The notes below the pieces were generated by a model. That model searched no databases and was not told the origin of the DNA. It saw only the letters and a program-made list of their open reading frames with translations. From NCBI GenBank assembly GCA_001247695.2, contig LGRX02025905.1, forward strand, positions 1 to 13,386: DNA of 13,386 nt, given 5' to 3'. Source of the stretch: Cymbomonas tetramitiformis (taxonomy: Eukaryota > Chlorophyta > Pyramimonadophyceae > Pyramimonadales > Pyramimonadaceae). Shown here piece by piece: positions 7,222 to 13,386 of the stretch. How positions within the stretch are numbered: position 1 is the first letter of the stretch; each line of letters opens with the position of its first letter. A program made the position numbers and the translations under genes.

Positions 7222-9014
7222 TCACAATTTAAAATCAGGTTTAATCCAAACCAATAATCCTGAACCCGGAGTTGTTATAACTTTACTTTCCATACACACA
7301 CCGATAATTCCAACATTATTTGTAGTAATTTGTGAAGCATTAACTGAACCTCCCGGAGCACAACCTAACATTTGACCTTTAACATAACTTCCATCAATAG
7401 CTTTGCAAGTTGTGAAACCTTTTGTACAAACGAAACAAGAATTTCCGGTTGTTGCATTTTGAACACAAACTCCAATAGGCATACAATTTTGATTAGATTG
7501 ACTTGCCGAAGCTGCATATATTTTTATACCATTTACATCTGAAAAATCATCAGAAAATTGAACAATATCTCCAGCATTTATTGTAGCTCCGGTATTATTT
7601 TTAAAAGTAAATACATCACCTGTATGAGGAACCGGACTTGTGGGTAATGTTGCCGTATATGCATTTGTCAAACCTGTCAAAGGAATTCCTACGGTCGTCA
7701 ATGATGATGTTGGCGTTGTATATGCCCAGTCTATGCTACTTACAAGTCGTATAGCACTACAATCCAAATCACCGGTTAAATTAATGTTATTTCCAGAATT
7801 ACCGACAGCCAAAACTTGACTTAATGAACCAATACTTCCATTATTAATAGCACCAGATTTTATTTCACCGGAAACTGAATCATAATACAATTGTAAATTT
7901 TCTAATGTCACATCAGGACTTGGTCTTATAGGTTTTACCGTAAATGAACTTGGATTTACAGAATTTAATTCAACACCGGTTGCATTTATACAAATAGTAT
8001 TGTTGACGACGAAGTTCCTCCGGTATTCTTATTAGCATATGAACCTAATGACACTGAATTTAGACCACTAAAAACTTCGCCTGCAAATCTTCCTACAGAA
8101 ACAGATTCCACACCGGCGTTACTTTGTCCGGAATCATCTCCTAAATTTACCGAATAATTCCCAGCTTGGTCATATCCACTACCTGAACCTAAAGCCAAAA
8201 CATCAATTCCACAACCGAATGAACCAGCATTTCTGCCTATTAATATTGCACGTTGTGCATTTATATATCCGTCATCATTTGTTGTTTCACCAATACGAAT
8301 TTTAGCATCTTGAGTACCGCCTCTAATCCTAATTAAAGCACCATCAATTTCATCTTGATTTATCGTAAATTTTCCAGTTCCGGTAAAAGAAATATCATTC
8401 GTTGTAGTTGTACTTCCTTGGTCGGTAACAGATTGTAAATTTTGGTTAGCCCCGGAAGGCAAGTTTTGAAGCAAAGAACCGTCACCAATAAATTTTCCAG
8501 AATTCAAAGTAATATCACCGGTGTTTAAAATTAGAGGTCCATCATTTAAAAGTACACCTGCTCCAAGTGGTTCTACATTCAATGTGGTTTGCATAAAGGA
8601 CCATTCATTGATACCATTGTCTCCTATTTTCAATCTTGTTTGAGGAACAGGGTCTAAAGATTTAATTTCAAAAGAACTATCAAGTTCATCCAAACCTATA
8701 GAAAATGTTGCTTTACTTGCAGGATTGTTCAAAATGAAATCATAAAAATTGATATTATTCACTAAATTTAAATCACCGTCAGTTTGTAACTTCATAAATT
8801 CTCTTTGATTATTTACATCAGAATTATCAATAAAATCAATATCATTTTGATATAAATAATCTGAAGCCATATGAATTGTTTGACAAGGATTTGAATTATC
8901 ACCTATTTGATTTACATTTATTTGATTAATTGTTAAAGGGTCAGGAATAGTTATGGATGGAGTTTGATTTCCATTAAATGTACTTGCAACTACATTGTTT
9001 CCGAATGAAGACAT
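7222..9014 (-). pseudogene. long trimeric-fibre-like protein with YadA-like head, one frameshift
   Basis: The first frame (9014-7986) gives 342 residues: MSSFGNNVVAST N-terminus, beta-repeat shaft, the shaft motif FIGDGSLLQNLPSG, then YadA-head-like repeats (SVNLGDDSG, SVSVGRFAG, SVSLGSYA). Close to 8000 the frame is lost. The neighbouring frame continues without a stop through NTICINATG and TVKPIR, a segment known to me from fibre proteins of algal large DNA viruses, then LYYDSVSGEI and a C-terminal domain to 7222. That domain alternates beta strands with GDxVxF and MPIGVCVQ-type turns and carries a cluster of seven cysteines, resembling head-decoration or carbohydrate-binding barrels. The shift lies near the short GACGAC repeat at 8005-8013. 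Total about 597 codons. The GTG at 7911 is only an artefactual start. Role inferred: receptor-binding fibre. Confidence 0.75.
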
Positions 9015-9040
9015 TATATATCATAACACAAGTTTTAAAT

Positions 9041-9385
9041 TTACGGTTGAGCAAGTTTCATAAACACCGTTCCAAATTTATCAGCTGGATTTGCTCTGAA
9101 TACATATAATCCATTTACTTGTGTAATTTCTTCAATCGGAGGAACGTTATTTGTGTCTACGATAGGCAAACCTCCAAATCTAACTTTCATTTTATTTTCT
9201 TTTGCAGCCATATTCAAACTTGTAACATCCGGGTTACCACTTTGACTTCCATCAATATCCATTATGATATTAGCTCCAATCATTTGCAAGGTTGTTCTTG
9301 TTACTTTATTTTTAGCACCAATAAACACACCGTCATTAACTTTAATATTCTTATCTAAAACAAAATCATTTCCAAAAGAAGACAT
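9041..9385 (-). CDS. short MSSFGN-type virion protein (114 aa), intact
   Basis: The intact frame starts MSSFGNDFVLDKN and ends at the stop at 9041. It contains NKVTRTTLQMIGAN, DIDGSQSG, NKMKVRFGGLPIV and NPADKFGTVFM. It is small, has no signal peptide or membrane segment, and lies in the virion-gene cluster, 26 nt before the long fibre gene and 29 nt after the 104-residue gene. About 90 percent of residues match the interrupted copy at 626-4438, which fixes both ends of the gene. The N-terminus is shared with the fibre genes, so it may attach to the same capsid partner, perhaps as a short spike or base protein. The exact function is unknown. Confidence 0.8.
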   Translation of the reverse strand: MSSFGNDFVLDKNIKVNDGVFIGAKNKVTRTTLQMIGANIIMDIDGSQSGNPDVTSLNMAAKENKMKVRFGGLPIVDTNNVPPIEEITQVNGLYVFRANPADKFGTVFMKLAQP

Positions 9386-9410
9386 TATATATATAATATT
9401 ATATTACAAA
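9386..9410 (-). promoter_or_regulatory. TATATATAAT box before the short MSSFGN gene
   Basis: On the minus strand, a run of TAATATAATATTATATATATA-type sequence directly precedes the ATG at 9385. It is conserved in the inverted copy at 600-625. It fills nearly the whole 29-nt spacer to the upstream gene. Promoter function is inferred. Confidence 0.4.
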
Positions 9411-9414
9411 TTTT

Positions 9415-9729
9415 TTATTTTACAAAAAATGTTGGTGCAAGTTTCGGTAATTTATTGTTTAATGGATAAATATTGGGAAATGAAAACATAGCATTTTGTT
9501 TTGTAATTTTATCACCGTGTCCTAATGTATATGATTTGAAACCTGACATAGGGTCCACATTAGAAACTCTTACTGGTGGTCGTAAATCTTGAATTGTTTT
9601 GCAAGGAATCATCATCATTGAAGGACTTCTAAATCCTGAAGTTAACATTAAATTTGGTAAAGTAACATTTATTTTCCCTAAAGACTTTCCTAGATTTTTA
9701 GAATTGATTTGTCCAGCTTGTTCAACCAT
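9415..9729 (-). CDS. unknown 104-residue viral protein
   Basis: Intact frame from the ATG at 9729 to the TAA at 9415, placed 24 nt after the major capsid protein gene. It is basic and rich in methionine and proline, with an SPSMMMIPCKT stretch and an LRPPVRVSNVDPMSGF stretch. There is no membrane segment or known motif that I can name. Its last 15 codons recur exactly at 549-596 in the inverted copy, which supports the reading frame and stop. The position between capsid and fibre genes suggests a minor virion or assembly protein; this is inference. Confidence 0.7.
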   Translation of the reverse strand: MVEQAGQINSKNLGKSLGKINVTLPNLMLTSGFRSPSMMMIPCKTIQDLRPPVRVSNVDPMSGFKSYTLGHGDKITKQNAMFSFPNIYPLNNKLPKLAPTFFVK

Positions 9730-9753
9730 ATATTATTTATAAATAAATAAGTT

Positions 9754-11097
9754 TTACACAACAACTTCAATCATTCTACCCATACCTATGCGAAGTGTAG
9801 AAGTACATTCACAAATTACAAAAGTTTCGTTATCACCACCGGGAATAGCTTCTTGTAAAGCATCTGTGCCCGCTTGTGTTTGTAAGAAGAATTGAGAATT
9901 CAAACCACGTGTATCTAGGCCACTAAGACTACGAACATTCATTTCGGAAGGCATATTAAGCCTTAACATAGCAGTCCAATAAGAATTATACCAGTTCTCC
10001 AAAGAATTTATTTTGCATCCAGAATCAACAGAATAATTATCCGCTTTTCCTATAGTTAGTAAATTAAAGGCATCCAGAGCGGTTGCTCTATAATTTGGAT
10101 AATAAAGTGAATTTATATTATATTGAAAAGATTGAATTTTTCCTGCATAAAATCTAAAATATGACGGCACATAAGTTGCTCCAATTTTATTATCAATTTT
10201 ATGCAAACCTGCATTTGTTGAATTATAAGTTGAAGGTCTTTGCACGGCGTACAAATTATCTAAACATTGAGTAGATAAAGAAAATCTAGTTGATTTGTCC
10301 ATTTTTGTTTGGGAATCCAAGAATGTAAAATAATTTTTAAAAGGCACCTCAATAAATGAATCTTCTCTTAATTTACGTTCCACGGCGCTATCATAAACAC
10401 CATTTGAAAATGTAATTGTTTCAATTGTAAAATGCAAATCTTGTAATTCCCAAGAAGCATTTGCAGCAAGTTATGCTGCCCCAGTTCCGGCAAAACCATT
10501 TCCAGCTCCTAATGATTTTTGGTATGCCCCTAAAACTTCAGGACCGTGCATATAAAATCGTATTTGTATACTTGGTAATAATGCTGTATCAATATAGTCT
10601 GGACTTGCTTCGCCTATAAATTGTAAAAAGTTGTTTAATATATATGGTCGTAATTCTGTATAATAGTCATCAGTATTTACATTTATTTCTTGATTTTTTA
10701 AAACTCTTTGATACGAAACTTCTTTATTCAACGTTGTATTTATATTATCCAACACAGTTGAAACCGTTGAATATTGTTGCATACCACTCGAAATTTGAAT
10801 TCCACCGCTGTAAATTTCTACCCTTTGAATAAGTTTTTCTATACCGTTTGGTAATGTTGTTATAACTACATCAGCCTGTGCCGCAGCGTTGGTACAAGCA
10901 ATATTAGTTTCATTAGCACGACCTTGACAATGCAAACTTAGGCTTTTCATATTTATTAAAGAGTTCACAGGTAAATTTAAAGTTATTACACCATATGGAC
11001 CTACTCTTGTCAAATTTGTTGTTTCTAATCTATAATAGTTGGTGGAATATCCGTTTAATTTTTGAAGACCAAATGCAAGGCTATAAGGTAAAGACAT
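9754..11097 (-). pseudogene. major capsid protein (PLV type), interrupted by one in-frame TAA
   Basis: Residues 1-208 (11097-10474) start MSLPYSLAFGLQKLNGY and include LPNGIEKLIQRVEIYSGG and QQYSTVSTVLDN, the kind of sequence seen in double-jelly-roll capsid proteins of PgVV-type Polinton-like viruses. A TAA at 10473-10471 stops the frame. The same frame then stays open to the TAA at 9756-9754, with SFIEVPFKNYFTFLDS, a tyrosine-rich NSLYYPNYRA segment and a C-terminal ETFVICECTSTLRIGMG strand. Total about 447 codons, which suits this family. The ATG at 10437 is internal. No other sense-coded TAA is seen in the window, so a reassigned code is unlikely; a mutation or a sequence error is more likely. 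Fold assignment is by pattern recognition, not search. Confidence 0.78.
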
Positions 11098-11133
11098 TTT
11101 CTATAATATAATAAATAAAAAATAAAAAAATGT

Positions 11134-12117
11134 TCATTGAGAATACTCTTTTAATTTCAAAGAAATTGCAAAATTAATGTATTGTTCTGTACCATTTTTT
11201 GACAAGGCTGTTGGAATTAATCTAGATTTATTATCAGTTATTGAAATTCGTAATTGAGAAAATTGTGAAGCTTGTACATCTATACCAAAGTTTTCATCAA
11301 AATCTAAATATGAAATAAATTTACTAGAAATATCGGAAGGTAATAATACTTTTCCTAAAATGTCGCTACTTATTATTTGATTTTGATTTATATTGTTTGA
11401 AAGATTAGTACTTTGTAAATTATTTGTTGGTAACGTGGTAATTCTTAAATAAATAGCATCATTTGTTTGTAAATTACCCGGAAATTTAGATTTAAATAAC
11501 AAATCTGGTGTTTCAATATCAAATAAATTATTTACTTGAGAAATATTTATGAATCTTGCAACAGATTTATTTGTTCGTCCTCCTAAAATTTGATCAACAT
11601 CATTATATTTCCCAGGAGAATTAAATATAACAGTTAATGCATTACCTAATGCACTGCCTGGAACAGTTTGGAAATCACCGGTAATTGAAAATGCAACAAA
11701 TTTAATGTCTGGTGCAACTTTACTAAGTTGTATATTAAAATGTCCAGAAATAGCCTCATATGTAACGGTTACGCTATCAGCGGGTGCAACAAAATTAAAG
11801 TTGGCTACAAGAACATTTAAAATAATGGTTTCTAAAATTGATTTTAAATCATCTAAATTCGTGTAATTTCCATCTGGTATTCTACATTCATATAAATCAT
11901 TTGTGCTTATTTTTGCTATATAAAAAATACCATTGTATTCATTGATGGTGTACCAAGTTTTTGCGGCGGAAAAAGAATTTAAAATAATTTTTAATCTATT
12001 TGTGTTTCTATAATTTGTTAATTGTGTCGGAACATTTATATTTATTATTCTTGAATCACCGGTGGTTGATAAATCTTCACTAGATAAATAAAGGGTTCGT
12101 TCAGATATTGGATTCAT
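11134..12117 (-). CDS. putative penton / minor capsid protein
   Basis: Intact 327-residue frame from the ATG at 12117. The N-terminus NPISERTLYLSSEDL is followed by a strand-rich region, a KTWYTINEYNGIFYIA segment and an IPDGNYTNLDDLKSIL segment. That combination (a short N-terminal RTLYL strand, a tryptophan-tyrosine-asparagine motif, and a PxGNYT...DL motif) is what I associate with penton or minor capsid proteins of Polinton-like viruses and relatives. It lies immediately upstream of the major capsid gene with a 36-nt AT-rich spacer, the usual pairing in these viruses. The start overlaps the end of the preceding gene by 17 nt. It shows no visible damage, unlike its neighbours. The remainder of the protein is asparagine-rich and unrecognised. 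Confidence 0.65.
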   Translation of the reverse strand: MNPISERTLYLSSEDLSTTGDSRIININVPTQLTNYRNTNRLKIILNSFSAAKTWYTINEYNGIFYIAKISTNDLYECRIPDGNYTNLDDLKSILETIILNVLVANFNFVAPADSVTVTYEAISGHFNIQLSKVAPDIKFVAFSITGDFQTVPGSALGNALTVIFNSPGKYNDVDQILGGRTNKSVARFINISQVNNLFDIETPDLLFKSKFPGNLQTNDAIYLRITTLPTNNLQSTNLSNNINQNQIISSDILGKVLLPSDISSKFISYLDFDENFGIDVQASQFSQLRISITDNKSRLIPTALSKNGTEQYINFAISLKLKEYSQ

Positions 12118-12337
12118 TATTATCTCTATTTAATATATGAATATAATTTTTATTTTCATCAATTTCTTTTTGAGCGTCCCTTTTTAATGGTAATGGAATA
12201 TCCACAACATTTCCGTTATACATTTTTTCATAAAATTCAGGTCGTGCTATATAATCATCAATAATTAATTCTAAATAAAATGTACATAAATTTGGATATA
12301 ATATCTGAGCATTTTTCATTAATTGATCACGTTCCAT
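12101..12337 (-). CDS. unknown 78-residue viral protein
   Basis: Small acidic frame starting MERDQLMKNAQILYPN and ending at the TGA at 12103-12101. It overlaps the gene before it by 11 nt and the putative penton gene after it by 17 nt. The first half is predicted helical (LCTFYLELIIDDYIARPEFYEKM) without a clear membrane segment; the second half is charged. The overlapping, same-strand arrangement supports it as a real gene. I do not recognise the family. Confidence 0.6.
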   Translation of the reverse strand: MERDQLMKNAQILYPNLCTFYLELIIDDYIARPEFYEKMYNGNVVDIPLPLKRDAQKEIDENKNYIHILNRDNNESNI

Positions 12338-12614
12338 AATTTACCAAAATATTATTTTTGTTGTCTTTTATTGTATTTTTATTTATATTTGTATATTTAT
12401 TTGATAACGATGTATTTACATTTCTACTAAAATTTGTCATTCTTTGAGGACCTTTGTTAGAAATGTAATCTGCTAACATTCTAGCTTCTAATGGTGCATC
12501 GTCGTGTAAATAATTTGCATCAATGTCAAAATTGACTCCTAATAGCCCTAATGGATTTAAATCTTCTGAAATTTGGTGGTTAAATTCATAACCTTCAACA
12601 TTATTTATTGACAT
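12327..12614 (-). CDS. unknown 95-residue viral protein
   Basis: I choose the ATG at 12614 (MSINNVEGYEFNHQ) over a TTG 39 nt upstream, because it overlaps the end of the lipase-like gene by only 14 nt, in line with the compact layout. The protein has an LNPLGLLGVNFDIDAN segment, a short acidic HDDAPLEARMLADYI helix and an asparagine-lysine-rich tail. It ends with the TGA at 12329-12327, overlapping the next start. The family is not recognised. A role in virion assembly is possible given the neighbours. Confidence 0.6.
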   Translation of the reverse strand: MSINNVEGYEFNHQISEDLNPLGLLGVNFDIDANYLHDDAPLEARMLADYISNKGPQRMTNFSRNVNTSLSNKYTNINKNTIKDNKNNILVNYGT

Positions 12615-13386
12615 ATTTCTTGCATCTTTTAAAGCATTTCCAACAAATATCAAGCCCCGTCCCTATAGTGTTTAACGTTGATTTTAGTAAATTAACTTTA
12701 TTAACTTTATTGTTTTTTGGTAATTGAAAAAACTGTTTCAAATTATGTGGAGATGTTAAATATTCATAGGGTTGTTTGAATAAATCATAAGGATTTTTTT
12801 GTTTTCAAAATAATGAAACAACTTTCTATTTGAATTTGATGGTATTTTCAAGGCTCCGGCTGTGGCCCAGTCCGTCAACACTCTATGAATGTTTTGTGGT
12901 GCATTTCCAACAATCTTAGGAATATGTAAATGAGAAAGAAATGGATTAAAAGTTGTTGATTTAACATTAAAGTTTTCACCGACGTGTATTGCTTTTGCCC
13001 CGCCTAATGAGGTTCCTAATAATTCTATTTGATGATTTGGGTATTTTCCCAAAGTTTTCAAATAAACATTTTCAGCGCGTTTGAAAGATTTTTGTTGTGA
13101 ATGTTTTCCTTTAATTACTGAAAGAATATCTACTTTGTCCTCATTCAAAAATGACGGGTTTGAGCTTGCCCCGTGGTATGCTATATGAATCTTGTTTTTT
13201 TCCATTATTAAAAACCGCTGCATCATATGATGACAAATGTGGATCTAATTTGAATTTATTTCCAAAAATTTCCTTATCCATTTGTTGTTGAGCATTTGTA
13301 ATTGTAAAATGTTCATATCCACCCGGGTAATTCAACTCCGGTGTATAATTTCTTGATCCTAAATATGTTGAAATACCCACTTGGTA
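12601..13386 (-). pseudogene. lipase-like alpha/beta hydrolase gene, 5'-incomplete, two frameshifts
   Basis: The gene enters at the right window edge and is open from the first base. Its first frame ends at 13141 after a shift. The second frame (from about 13200) carries IHIAYHGASSNP, a likely oxyanion strand, and the nucleophile elbow GTSLGG (about 13016-12999), the GxSxG signature of lipase class 3-like hydrolases. At 12794-12800 the frame is lost again. A third frame continues through NPYDLFKQPYEYL and a basic, cysteine-bearing tail to the TAA at 12603-12601. Both shifts sit at runs of seven T on the plus strand (13195-13201 and 12794-12800). Lipase-like proteins are known from virophages and PLVs, perhaps for membrane penetration or release; the partner Asp and His are not assigned. 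The GTG at 13380 need not be the true start. Confidence 0.7.

Noticed and set aside
7911..7986. Two separate genes in the long-fibre region, with a second start at 7911
   Set aside because: The 7911 start is GTG inside an open frame that continues upstream through a fibre-family segment to the frameshift, so one broken gene is the simpler reading.
9754..11097. Reassigned stop codon (TAA as a sense codon) to explain the capsid interruption
   Set aside because: Other genes in the block end naturally at TAA close to the next start, and no second TAA needs to be read as sense in a well-supported viral gene.

Overview
The window looks like part of a decayed, endogenised Polinton-like virus (PLV, PgVV/virophage-like lineage) in a eukaryotic genome, most likely a microalga or other protist. 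Three things point there. First, there is an AT-rich block of tightly packed virion-protein genes: a lipase-fold protein, a putative penton/minor capsid protein, a double-jelly-roll-type major capsid protein and several trimeric-fibre-like proteins. Second, many of these genes are broken by frameshifts, a stop codon, insertions or truncation. Third, two visibly GC-richer DNA-transposon-like insertions, typical of nuclear genomes, sit inside one viral gene.

Right part (about 6250-13386, all on the minus strand, reading right to left): lipase-like gene running off the window edge (two frameshifts); two small unknown genes; putative penton; major capsid protein (one in-frame TAA); a 104-residue unknown; a short MSSFGN-type protein; a long fibre with YadA-head-like repeats (one frameshift); and a second fibre-like gene (one frameshift). 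Genes overlap by 11-17 nt or are spaced by roughly 15-40 nt, and several starts are preceded by TATATA-like stretches, which suggests compact late-type viral transcription units.

Left part (about 549-5493, plus strand): an inverted, diverged second copy of the region 8000-9461. It holds the last codons of the 104-residue gene, the short MSSFGN protein and the first part of the long fibre. The short gene in this copy is split twice. A 1001-bp hAT-like element (839-1839) has a perfect 20-bp terminal inverted repeat and a perfect 8-bp target duplication. A 2460-bp element (1915-4374) has CACATCACC termini and an apparent 2-bp target duplication. The fibre gene of this copy is cut off near 5493.

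Flanks and junctions: 1-549 is an AT-rich tandem array with a period of about 120 bp. The convergent junction 5494-6249 holds ACCCTATG/ATGACATATGTCAT motifs, nine copies of an ATGACAAG-type unit and three copies of a longer AAAAGAGTCTTTT unit.

Biological reading: five reading frames share the N-terminus MSSFGN(D/N)xV and differ afterwards, which suggests a family of fibre or vertex proteins with a common docking peptide and variable tips. The two long-fibre paralogues are nearly identical in their first half and clearly diverged in the YadA-like head, as expected of a receptor-binding module under diversification. No RNA genes, CRISPR arrays or replication genes are visible.
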